7,455 nt of DNA from Verrucomicrobiota bacterium (GCA_003219355.1 QHOQ01000126.1:1-7455), one strand, 5' to 3'; positions 1 to 6,363 are shown, counted from the stretch's first letter. Notes: generated from the letters alone by a model not told the origin. A program made the numbers and translations.

Positions 1-2154
1 ATGGTCCAGCTCGTGCAACAAGGTGCAAGCTTCCATGTGACTTCTGTCGGCGAACAGTCCGCGATGCAAGCAGATGTGACGTTTACAGACGCCGCCGACC
101 CTACGAGCACTGTCGTCTCGTGCAACCCGAACCCCGTTGCAGTCGGCGGCTCGACCACTTGCACCGCGACTGTCACAAACACCAAGAACGGGAGTAGTAA
201 CAATGGGTCCCCGGCGGGCACGGTTACTTTCACGCGTGCGGGTGCCGCTGGTACCTTCACCGGAAATCCCGCCACGCTGGTTGCTATCGCAGGCTCAAAT
301 CCGGCTGCGTCATCTTGCAGCGTCACCTTCAACGCGACGGCCACCGGTACTGCAAACATCACCGGCACGTACACCTCTTCCAATACCAGCAATACCGGCT
401 GGCAGAACAGCACCAGCGCAGCTTTGGCCCTGGGAGTCTACGGGACAGCTACCAAGTTGTCTTTTAGCCAGCAACCGACTAGTGCGGCTGCCGGAGCCTC
501 AATTGCACCGGCAATAACCGTACAAGTACAGGATGCCAACGGCACCTTGGTAGCTAACAGTACCGCCTCGATCGGCATGGCAATCGGTACCAATCCTTCC
601 GGCGGCACGCTGAGCGGGACCACTTCGGTGAGCGCGGTCGCGGGCGTCGCGACCTTCAGCAACCTCTCCATCAACAACGTAGGCACCGGCTACACACTTC
701 AGGCGACAAGCACCGGCCTGACCTCGGTGACTAGCAATGCGTTCAACATCACTCTGGGCGCGGCGACCCAGGTCCGAGTTGAAACCGCAGCCGATGGAAG
801 CGGGACCGTTGTTCCTGCGCAGAACATCAACTCCGGCAGTTCGATCACGGTCTATTCCATCTCGCGTGATGCCGGCGGCAACTTTGTAGCGAACGTCGCG
901 GCGGATAGTTGGTCGTACGCGAGCAATACGGGCGGCGTCGTAGCTGGCGATCTCGTTCCCGCTGGGAACAAGAAGAGCGCTGTGTTTACCGGCCATGCCG
1001 CCGGCACCGCCGCGATTCATGCGGCTGTGGGAGCGCTAAGTGCCGATTCCGGTACGCTGACCGTGGTTGGTGGCACGACGGCCAGCAAGCTGGTCTTCAC
1101 GAGCTCGCCGGTGACGACGACGGCGGGTGTGGCGTCAGGCACGATCACGGTGCAACGGCAGGATACATCGGGGAATCCGGTCACGACGGAGGCGGCCCGG
1201 ACGGTGACGCTGTCGAGTAATTCGACGGGGACGGTGACGTTTACTCCGGCCAGCCCGTCGATTCCCAGCGGGTCGAGCAGCGTAAACTTCACCTACACGG
1301 ACACGAAGGCCGGGACGCCAATAATTACGGCGGCGAGCACGTCGCCGACGGCGATCACTTCGGCGACGCAGACCGAGACGGTGAATGCGGCGGCGGCCAG
1401 CAAGTTGGCGTTCACGACGCAGCCGGGGAACGCGGCCGCTGGGTCGGTATTCGGCACACAACCCGTAATTAAGACGCAAGACACATTTGGGAACAATTCA
1501 ACGGTCGGACTCGCAGCGACTTCAAACGTCACCGTTGCACTGACGGCCGGGACAGGGCCGCTGCAGGGTACGGTCATGCTGAACATCGGGACAGGGGGAG
1601 GGAATGGGACGGTTACCTACACGAATTTAAGGATTGATGTACCGGGGACTGACAAGCAGTTGACGGCGACCAGCTCGACCGGTTTGACTTCGACACTGAG
1701 CAATGTTTTTACGGTCGTTGCCGGGGCGGTGGATCACTTCGTCTTCGACCCGATTAGCAGCCCGCAGACGACGGGAACGCCTTTCCCCATCACCATTACG
1801 GCCAAGGACTCCTTTGGTAACACGGCGACCGCGTTCGACGGCGGCGGCAACAAGGTGACCCTCACCTCGACTGGCGCGCTCACGGGCGCTCCGCTCACGA
1901 GCAACGCGTTCACGCTGGGCGTCCTTACACAGAGCGTGACCATTACGAATGCCGGCAATTTCAACATCACAGCGACAGGCCCTGGGGCTGTCCCCAAACC
2001 GACCGGGACTAGCAACTCGTTCGACGTCAACGTCGCCCAGCGTCATCACCCAACCGATAAGCCAAGGGGTGGCCTACGGAACCGCAAGCGTCAGCTTTAC
2101 CGCCGCCGCCAGCGGCAGTCCGGCGCCCACTGTGCAGTGGCAGGTAAGCACTAA
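1..2154 (+). CDS. N-terminal part of giant Ig-like/Big-domain surface protein (5' partial, frameshifted at 3' end)
   Basis: This is the first reading-frame part of a very large modular extracellular protein. The frame is open from base 1. The first codon is ATG, but no signal peptide follows and the chain starts inside domain-like sequence, so the true start probably lies upstream of the window. Visible modules, in residues of this frame: a Big_3-type Ig domain at about 33-143 (STVVSC-NPNPVAVGGSTTC start, Cys41, Cys54, Cys106); then beta-sandwich repeats at about 146-250, 251-355, 356-463, 464-573 and 574-679. Several open with a T/ASKLxF-xxxP motif and contain a V-QD--GN strand, typical of bacterial Big/filamin-like repeats. 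Composition is rich in Thr, Ser, Gly, Ala and Asn with almost no charge, as in secreted stalk proteins. From residue 680 the frame turns into Arg/His-rich nonsense (QRHHPTDKPRGG) and stops at 2154, while the adjacent frame continues the domain series. The role is probably surface display or adhesion; no catalytic site is seen. The family call is secure, the function is not. Confidence 0.8.
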   Translation: MVQLVQQGASFHVTSVGEQSAMQADVTFTDAADPTSTVVSCNPNPVAVGGSTTCTATVTNTKNGSSNNGSPAGTVTFTRAGAAGTFTGNPATLVAIAGSNPAASSCSVTFNATATGTANITGTYTSSNTSNTGWQNSTSAALALGVYGTATKLSFSQQPTSAAAGASIAPAITVQVQDANGTLVANSTASIGMAIGTNPSGGTLSGTTSVSAVAGVATFSNLSINNVGTGYTLQATSTGLTSVTSNAFNITLGAATQVRVETAADGSGTVVPAQNINSGSSITVYSISRDAGGNFVANVAADSWSYASNTGGVVAGDLVPAGNKKSAVFTGHAAGTAAIHAAVGALSADSGTLTVVGGTTASKLVFTSSPVTTTAGVASGTITVQRQDTSGNPVTTEAARTVTLSSNSTGTVTFTPASPSIPSGSSSVNFTYTDTKAGTPIITAASTSPTAITSATQTETVNAAAASKLAFTTQPGNAAAGSVFGTQPVIKTQDTFGNNSTVGLAATSNVTVALTAGTGPLQGTVMLNIGTGGGNGTVTYTNLRIDVPGTDKQLTATSSTGLTSTLSNVFTVVAGAVDHFVFDPISSPQTTGTPFPITITAKDSFGNTATAFDGGGNKVTLTSTGALTGAPLTSNAFTLGVLTQSVTITNAGNFNITATGPGAVPKPTGTSNSFDVNVAQRHHPTDKPRGGLRNRKRQLYRRRQRQSGAHCAVAGKH

Positions 2155-4195
2155 CAGCGGAGTCAGCTTCAGTGATATACCGCTCGCGACCAGCACTACG
2201 TTGACCATCAACAATCCGACGGTGGCCATAAGCGGGAACCAATACCACGCGGTATTCACCAACTCGTGCACGCCCGCGACGGCCACTTCCAACGCAGCCA
2301 CATTGACCGTTACCAAGGTGCACCTGACGGTCACGGCCGATGACAAGAGCCGGGCCTATGGCGCGGCCAACCCAACATTCACGGCGACAATTACCGGTTT
2401 CGTCGGCACCGATACAGTAACGGTAGTGAGCGGTAGCCCGACCTTCAGCGGGACTGGACCGTCATCGACGGCGACAACCACCATTGGTAACTACGTGATC
2501 ACGCCGGCACTGGGCACCCTAAGCGCCGCCAACTACGACTTCACCACGTTCAACAACGGCACGCTGGCCATTAACCCGGTGACGGCGACGGTGAAGGCGG
2601 ACAATAAGAGCAAACCCTATGGCGATCTCAACCCCGCGCTGACGGCGACGGTCACAGGCACGGTAAACGGGGACGTGCTGAACTACACGCTGGCGACCAC
2701 GGCCGTGCAGTTCTCTAACGTGGGCAACTACCCAATCACGGTGACCCTTGGGTCTAACCCCAACTACACCGTCACGCCTACTGACGGCACGCTGACCGTT
2801 AACCCGCGGCCGGCGACGGTGAAGGCGGACGATAAGAACAAGTTCTATGGCGACCTCAACCCGGCGCTGACGGCGACGGTCACAGGCACGGTAAACGGGG
2901 ACGCGCTGAACTACACGCTGGCGACTACAGCCGTGCAGTTTTCTAACGTGGGCAACTACCCGATTACGGTGGCCCCTGGGTTGAACCCTAACTACGATGT
3001 CACACCTACCGACGGCACGCTGACCGTTAACAAGAAGGCCATCAGCCACACCATCGGCAACGACAGCCACGATTACGGCAGCACCGCCAACCTGGCCGCC
3101 GATCTGGGGGCCACGTTCCTTACCGGGGTCAACGGCGAGAACCTGGCCATCGCCTATAGCAGCACCGGTAACACAACCACATCCAACGTTGGGACCTACG
3201 CTATCAGCGGCTTGGTCTCCAACGGTACCGGCTTGGCCAGCAACTACATCGTGACGCTGACTAACGGCACGCTGACGGTGAATAAGAAGGCCATCAGCCA
3301 CACCATCGGCAACGACAGCCACGATTACGGCAGCACCGCCAACCTGGCCGCCGATCTGGGGGCCACGTTCCTTACCGGGGTCAACGGCGAGAACCTGGCC
3401 ATCGCCTATAGCAGCACCGGTAACACGGTCTTAGCCAACGTCGGCATCTACGCCATCACAGGTGTAGTCTCCGACGGCACCGGTTTGCTGAGCAACTACG
3501 ATGTCACGCTGACTAATGGCACGCTGACCGTGACCAAGGCGCACCTGACGGTGACGGCCGTCGACAAGACGAAGATTTACGACGGGGCGGTGTTCTCGCC
3601 GTTCACGGCGACGCTCAGCGGATTCAAGAATGGTGAGACTGACAGCGGGTTGCGCGCCGCCTTGGCTCTGTCGGGCGCGGCGGGGTTCGGCCCGACGGCG
3701 ACAACCACGGCGTTCCTTCCCGGGACCTATACGATCACGCCGAGCGTGGGCAGCCTCAGCGCGACCAATTACGACTTCACCCCGCTCGTCAACGGGACGC
3801 TGACCATCACCTATGGGACGTGCAGTGGGTCGGAAGCGGGAGGCGTCATTTTACCGCCAATCAATAGCGACGGCACCAGCGTGTATCCTCGCAAGGGCGG
3901 CAGCACCATCCCGGTGAAGTTCACGGTGTGCGACGCCAACGGCAACCCCATCTCCAACCCGGCAGCGGTCTTTGCGGGCACCGGTGGCACGTTGACCATG
4001 CTAAGCGCGGTGCGGGGTCAGCTTGGCACTGTGAATGAAGTTGGCGAGAATGCCATTCCTGACGCTGCCTTCCGCTTTACCGGCAGCCAGTGGATCTTCA
4101 ACATGGCCACTACCAACCTGACGGCGGGGTACGATTATACGTTCCGCATCAACCTGGCCTACGGCAGTATTATCTTTAAGGTCGGTGTGAAGTAA
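1949..4195 (+). CDS. C-terminal part of giant surface protein: Ig-like domain, MBG (YGX/YDG) repeats and PxKF domain
   Basis: This frame continues the protein begun in the other frame. True homology starts near 2039 (SVITQPISQ); the ATG at 1949 reads through out-of-frame DNA and has no ribosome-binding site, so it is unlikely to be a real start. Modules by nucleotide: Ig-like domain about 2051-2314 (TVQWQVSTNSG); MBG/YGX repeat 2321-2575 (RAYGAANPTF); two similar YGD repeats 2585-2803 and 2813-3031 (YGDLNPALTATVTG); two KKAISHTIGNDSHDYGS repeats 3032-3283 and 3284-3535; a YDG-type repeat 3539-3808 (KIYDGAVFSPF); a C-terminal PxKF domain 3812-4192 with GGSTIPVKFTVCDANG (PVKF codons at 3911-3922). 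Nearly every MBG unit ends in NGTLTV. MBG/YGX and YDG repeats are known from large bacterial extracellular proteins. The PxKF domain is usually found at the C-terminus of such proteins; its role is unknown to me. No LPxTG, PEP-CTERM or autotransporter barrel is present, so how it is held at the surface is unclear. TAA at 4193-4195, then a strong terminator. Confidence 0.82.
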   Translation: MPAISTSQRQALGLSPNRPGLATRSTSTSPSVITQPISQGVAYGTASVSFTAAASGSPAPTVQWQVSTNSGVSFSDIPLATSTTLTINNPTVAISGNQYHAVFTNSCTPATATSNAATLTVTKVHLTVTADDKSRAYGAANPTFTATITGFVGTDTVTVVSGSPTFSGTGPSSTATTTIGNYVITPALGTLSAANYDFTTFNNGTLAINPVTATVKADNKSKPYGDLNPALTATVTGTVNGDVLNYTLATTAVQFSNVGNYPITVTLGSNPNYTVTPTDGTLTVNPRPATVKADDKNKFYGDLNPALTATVTGTVNGDALNYTLATTAVQFSNVGNYPITVAPGLNPNYDVTPTDGTLTVNKKAISHTIGNDSHDYGSTANLAADLGATFLTGVNGENLAIAYSSTGNTTTSNVGTYAISGLVSNGTGLASNYIVTLTNGTLTVNKKAISHTIGNDSHDYGSTANLAADLGATFLTGVNGENLAIAYSSTGNTVLANVGIYAITGVVSDGTGLLSNYDVTLTNGTLTVTKAHLTVTAVDKTKIYDGAVFSPFTATLSGFKNGETDSGLRAALALSGAAGFGPTATTTAFLPGTYTITPSVGSLSATNYDFTPLVNGTLTITYGTCSGSEAGGVILPPINSDGTSVYPRKGGSTIPVKFTVCDANGNPISNPAAVFAGTGGTLTMLSAVRGQLGTVNEVGENAIPDAAFRFTGSQWIFNMATTNLTAGYDYTFRINLAYGSIIFKVGVK
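2032..2041 (+). other. Frameshift junction between the two halves of the giant gene
   Basis: Reading frame 1 gives NSFDVNVA up to the GCC at 2035-2037, a typical end of a Big-type repeat. The next frame gives SVITQPISQGVAYGTASVSF from 2039 on, a typical start of the next Ig-like module. Dropping one C from the CCC at 2036-2038 restores one chain (VNVA-SVITQP); adding two bases would also restore it (VNVA-PSVITQP). The joined product would have about 1,397 residues inside the window. The cause may be a sequencing error in the short C run, a real inactivating mutation, or, less likely, programmed frameshifting. No slippery heptamer or downstream pseudoknot was recognised. Confidence 0.75.
2584..3031 (+). 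repeat. Tandem pair of 228-nt (76-residue) YGX/MBG repeats
   Basis: Two head-to-tail units, starting at 2584 and 2812, share long identical blocks, including GTGAAGGCGGAC near the start and CTGACGGCGACGGTCACAGG in the middle. Differences are scattered, many of them synonymous. Each unit encodes one YGDLNPALTATVTG...NPNY-VTPTDGTLTVN domain. They look like an older duplication than the 143-nt identical pair just downstream. Confidence 0.85.
3032..3174 (+). repeat. 143-nt perfect direct repeat, copy 1
   Basis: From AAGAAGGCC at 3032 to TAACAC ending at 3174, every base is identical to 3284-3426. The spacing is 252 nt, exactly 84 codons, so the unit is one protein module (KKAISHTIGNDSHDYGS onward). 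Identity extends over third codon positions, which points to recent duplication or gene conversion. Confidence 0.93.
3284..3426 (+). repeat. 143-nt perfect direct repeat, copy 2
   Basis: Identical to 3032-3174. Beyond 3426 the copies diverge (GGTC here against AACC in copy 1), although both continue to encode the same kind of domain to the next NGTLTV motif. Upstream of the start, GACGGTGAAT replaces GACCGTTAAC, so the identity has sharp edges on both sides. Confidence 0.93.
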
Positions 4196-4245
4196 CGCTA
4201 TCCGTCTTAGAAATAACTAAAGTTAGGTTAAGTTGAACTGCTAGT

Positions 4246-4285
4246 AACCGTGGCAGGGTTTAATCCCTGCCACGGTTTTTTCTTT
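4246..4285 (+). terminator. Rho-independent terminator of the giant surface-protein gene
   Basis: The arms AACCGTGGCAGGG (4246-4258) and CCCTGCCACGGTT (4265-4277) pair perfectly over 13 bp around the 6-nt loop TTTAAT. A T run from 4276 to 4281 follows, then CTTT. The hairpin lies 51 bases after the stop codon at 4195. The left side (CTAGTAACC) is less A-rich than a bidirectional terminator would need, so I read it as acting on the + strand. Confidence 0.9.
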
Positions 4286-4310
4286 AGTTGTAGAGGTGCT
4301 CGGTCAGACC

Positions 4311-4382
4311 TTGGTTTTCTTGGTTACCTTCTGTTTAAAGCCGCGACGGAATCAATTCACTGAAGGCAACAAAGGAAACGAA
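4311..4382. repeat. Imperfect inverted repeat in the intergenic region
   Basis: The arms 4311-4331 (TTGGTTTTCTTGGTTACCTTC) and 4362-4382 pair at 17 of 21 positions across a 30-nt spacer. The right arm reads as a degenerate GAAGGCAAC-AAAGGAAAC-GAA series. It resembles a dispersed extragenic element more than a regulatory site. My impression that similar CCTT/GAAGG repeats recur between genes in soil Verrucomicrobia is from memory and not verified. Confidence 0.5.
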
Positions 4383-4389
4383 GCGCAGA

Positions 4390-4570
4390 AGGCGGGTCGG
4401 GTGACGCCTCTATATAATTCTGGACTCAACCGCCTGCTCGTTTGGATTAGGTATTTTACCGATGGTGGGTCGGACTTATTCGCCGGAGGCTTAGGAAAGT
4501 ACCGACGAAAGGCCTAGGCACGATTTTCCCAAAGAATCATGGCGTTGCCCTGATTTACAAGGTCCGACGC
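4390..4570 (+). promoter_or_regulatory. Possible structured leader/promoter region ahead of the 4706 gene
   Basis: This stretch lies between the terminator and the secreted-protein gene. It contains a TATAAT hexamer at 4413-4418 without a convincing -35 box. It has two related GG(C/T)GGGTCGG stretches (4391-4400 and 4464-4473) and several possible pairings: AGGCGG 4390-4395 with CCGCCT 4430-4435; GTCGG 4469-4473 with CCGAC 4502-4506; GCTTAGG 4489-4495 with CCTAGGC 4513-4519 with one G-U pair. The segment GGC-TTA-GG-AAAGTA-CC-GACGAAAG-GCC (4488-4514), followed by ATGGCGTTGCC (4540-4550), loosely recalls the order of elements in a class I cyclic-di-GMP riboswitch. However, the hallmark GACGCAAAG lacks its C. 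This is a weak candidate, not an identification. No significant protein reading is supported here. Confidence 0.25.
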
Positions 4571-4603
4571 GCCAAATAAAAATGACGCGATTTGAAACTA
4601 CAA

Positions 4604-4634
4604 GTGCATGAACTGCACAACAATCCACAACAAT
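4604..4634 (+). repeat. Small hairpin and 10-nt direct repeat upstream of the 4706 gene
   Basis: GTGCA (4604-4608) and TGCAC (4614-4618) form a 5-bp hairpin with loop TGAAC. Overlapping its right arm, CACAACAAT occurs at 4616-4624 and again at 4626-4634. This could be a protein-binding site in the leader or chance; nothing more can be said from the sequence. Confidence 0.3.
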
Positions 4635-4705
4635 GCTCCCGGGTCGCCGCAGTCGTGGCCGCCCAGATAACCAAACCTAACAAATAAGAAAGAAGTAATT
4701 CCTAA

Positions 4706-5800
4706 ATGAAAAAAACATTAATCATATCAAGCCTGGCATTCGGGTGTCTTACGCTTGCATTGGGCTTGGTGCTCTCGCCAAAAGCCCATGCCGCTGGCGG
4801 ACCGCCCAAGGACATCATAACCGTCACCGCTCAGAATAGCACGAACGGCGTAGTTCCAACCAGCCCGCAACCATTTCCGCGCACTTGGTTTTACGTGATC
4901 TGTATTCCAAGTGGCGGCAACCTTAGCGACACGCTACATATCCACTTCACAGACACGGACAACAACAGCACAACGGGCGAGATCGCTACGATCAGCTTCG
5001 GTGCTGTGGGAAATCCGAACCTCACGTCCGGTATCACAGTTCCGTCCTCCATCCTGCTGGATGATACGACGAACACCACTGGGGATGTGGATGTCCCCCT
5101 GAGTAAGTCGGGCCTCGCAGATGGTACTTACCATGCCAACCTTCAGATCTCCGTCTCGCCGCCGGGCAGCTTTACCATTACCCACGACAACATCCATATC
5201 CAGGTGACGGTCGGTGGAGCCTGCAACCCCAGTTCGGAGATTAGCTGCTTCTTCACGGATTCGAATTTCCTCGATTTAACTGATTGCAGCGGTGCATCGG
5301 TTAGCAGCAATGCTGGCGGAAGATTCCAGATTGTCACCAATGCCAAGAAGATTGCGACGGCGACAAATCCCGGCCAGTTCTATTACAACATGCTGTGGAG
5401 TAATACGACCGGCTCGGATCAATCGGTCACCGTTAACTTGACCGCAATCGGCCTGGCTCCGAGTAATACGGATTCGTTGCTGCATCCGATTGCTCAAGCG
5501 GCACATGCCTACTTCTTCGATACCGCGACCGGATTTACCGACCCGCTGGCCGACTGGAACTTCGTGAACAGTTTTGGCCAAAAGTGTGGTCCGAGCGGGC
5601 CGTGCACCATCACTGTGCCGGCGAACAACACCCTATTCGTGACCTGGCACCTCGTCTGGACCGGCATTGGCCAAAATGCCACATCGATACTCACCGGCTG
5701 CGCCAACGCTAATGCGCCGATCAGTGCGACGGGCGGAGTGATAGGAACCAACATCAGCGAAACCTGCACGGCAGACGCGCTCGGTTATCGGAAAAAATAG
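4706..5800 (+). CDS. Secreted 8-cysteine protein of unknown function
   Basis: A complete gene of 364 residues. The ATG at 4706 follows a purine-rich AAGAAAGAAG (4687-4696), a weak ribosome-binding site at a usable distance. The N-terminus is a clear Sec signal peptide: MKKT, a hydrophobic stretch at about 5-23, and an AHA-A cleavage site near residue 29. Cys14 lies in AFGC, a poor lipobox, so a lipoprotein is unlikely. The mature part is Thr/Ser/Asn/Gly-rich and probably all beta, with an apparent two-part build: about 35-170 (LHIHFTDTDN, ISVSPPGSFTITHDNIHIQVTV) and about 173-360 (QFYYNMLWSNTT, FVTWHLVWTG). The mature protein has eight cysteines (66, 173, 181, 194, 294, 300, 332, 354), an even number compatible with four disulfides. 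No catalytic motif or known family is recognised, and the C-terminus (LGYRKK) carries no sorting signal. It is flanked by long non-coding stretches with hairpins, so it is probably transcribed alone. I do not assign a function. Confidence 0.88.
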   Translation: MKKTLIISSLAFGCLTLALGLVLSPKAHAAGGPPKDIITVTAQNSTNGVVPTSPQPFPRTWFYVICIPSGGNLSDTLHIHFTDTDNNSTTGEIATISFGAVGNPNLTSGITVPSSILLDDTTNTTGDVDVPLSKSGLADGTYHANLQISVSPPGSFTITHDNIHIQVTVGGACNPSSEISCFFTDSNFLDLTDCSGASVSSNAGGRFQIVTNAKKIATATNPGQFYYNMLWSNTTGSDQSVTVNLTAIGLAPSNTDSLLHPIAQAAHAYFFDTATGFTDPLADWNFVNSFGQKCGPSGPCTITVPANNTLFVTWHLVWTGIGQNATSILTGCANANAPISATGGVIGTNISETCTADALGYRKK

Positions 5801-5816
5801 CTAGCGAGAGAGGCTT

Positions 5817-5844
5817 CTCAGCGGCAGCTCAACCTGCCGCTGAG
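5817..5844 (+). terminator. 11-bp hairpin just after the secreted-protein gene (no U tract)
   Basis: CTCAGCGGCAG (5817-5827) and CTGCCGCTGAG (5834-5844) pair perfectly around the loop CTCAAC, 16 bases after the stop codon. No T run follows (CGCCGCCGCGAG), so it is not a classical intrinsic terminator. It may protect the 3' end of the mRNA or act with the stronger hairpin at 5949. The hairpin is certain; its role is inferred. Confidence 0.6.
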
Positions 5845-5948
5845 CGCCGCCGCGAGCAACGAAAGCGTTCTCGGTGCCGCTCGACAATAGAGATCGAATG
5901 CCCATAGTTCGCAGTTTTAATCCGAAGGGTTAAGTTGTAAGTCACGTT

Positions 5949-5985
5949 AGCGCCGAGAGGTGAAAACCTCTCGGCGCTTTGATTT
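5949..5985 (+). terminator. 13-bp GAAA-tetraloop hairpin, probable terminator
   Basis: AGCGCCGAGAGGT (5949-5961) and ACCTCTCGGCGCT (5966-5978) pair perfectly and are closed by the GNRA tetraloop GAAA (5962-5965). TTTGATTT follows, a short and interrupted U tract. It is the best terminator candidate for the 4706-5800 gene, about 150 bases after its stop codon. Confidence 0.65.
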
Positions 5986-5998
5986 CGCGATCTCCCGA

Positions 5999-6124
5999 TC
6001 GCTCACCCTTCGGGCTTCCCGTCTATCCGCCGGCCGCCCGGCACGTCGTGTTGATTCGCTCGCTCCCGCTCGCTCAGCCTTTCGGCCCGCCCGTCTACCC
6101 GACGGCCGCCCGGCACGTCGTGTT
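5999..6124. repeat. Two imperfect direct repeats of about 55 nt, GC-rich
   Basis: Copy 1 (5999-6052) and copy 2 (6070-6124) align with one gap and a few substitutions. They share TCGCTCA at the start, CCCGTCTA in the middle and an identical GGCCGCCCGGCACGTCGTGT near the end. The period is about 71-72 nt, with TCGCTCGCTCCCGC in the spacer. The repeats contain internal self-complementary stretches (GCCGGC, CGGCCG). They look like a short extragenic repeat array rather than coding or CRISPR DNA. Confidence 0.85.
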
Positions 6125-6150
6125 CTCAAGCGCCGGTTTGTTGTAAAGGT

Positions 6151-6210
6151 GTTCGCCGCGGCTACAGAATCTTCTACCGACGCCCTGCGGCTCCGTTCGC
6201 CGCGGCGAAC
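6151..6210. repeat. Palindromic repeat cluster (GTTCGCCGCGG motif)
   Basis: GTTCGCCGCGG occurs at 6151-6161 and again at 6195-6205. The second copy is the left half of a perfect 16-nt palindrome, GTTCGCCGCGGCGAAC (6195-6210). The first copy can therefore also pair with 6200-6210 over 11 bp, giving a stem that encloses about 38 nt. This is typical of REP-like dispersed intergenic elements. My impression that GCCGCGGCTACAG-type repeats are common in soil Verrucomicrobia is unverified recall. Confidence 0.7.
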
Positions 6211-6228
6211 ATCTGTCTATAGATTTCG

Positions 6229-6283
6229 GTGGTTGAGAGCAACCACTGCTACAACGCTTTCGCGTTCTCGTGGAAAGACGAGA
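6229..6283. repeat. Three consecutive short hairpins
   Basis: Hairpin 1 pairs GTGGTTG 6229-6235 with CAACCAC 6240-6246 around loop AGAG. Hairpin 2 pairs AACGC 6253-6257 with GCGTT 6262-6266 around loop TTTC. Hairpin 3 pairs TCTCGT 6266-6271 with ACGAGA 6278-6283 around loop GGAAAG. The close spacing suggests a folded RNA or a degraded mobile repeat; no known RNA family is recognised. Confidence 0.5.
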
Positions 6284-6363
6284 TCGAAAAGACGCTTGAC
6301 GAATTCTCGTAGACGCCGTAAAAACAATTCGATTTTTGTCACCCGACGCTTCAATGCACGGAA

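Noticed and set aside
499..1020. 173-codon open frame on the - strand
   Set aside because: Shadow of the Ig-like repeat region, caused by low stop-codon density in GC-rich DNA.
2030..2050. Programmed ribosomal frameshift in the giant gene
   Set aside because: No slippery heptamer, no internal Shine-Dalgarno-like signal and no evident downstream pseudoknot; a simple indel is a better explanation.
2519..3322. 267-codon open frame on the - strand inside the giant gene
   Set aside because: It is the reverse shadow of the MBG repeat array. Its own repeats (AVVADGVADGLL) follow the 252-nt and 228-nt DNA periods of the + strand domains, and it has no signal or known domain.
4296..4517. 73-codon open frame on the + strand
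   Set aside because: It covers an inverted repeat and a possible RNA structure, has no ribosome-binding site, and its product resembles nothing recognisable.
4706..4793. Lipoprotein signal peptide in the 364-residue protein (Cys14)
   Set aside because: The residues before the Cys (AFG) do not fit a lipobox, the hydrophobic core continues beyond it, and a good AHA-A signal peptidase I site follows.
5999..6124. CRISPR array
   Set aside because: Only two imperfect 55-nt copies with an 17-nt low-complexity spacer; no regular repeats and no cas genes.
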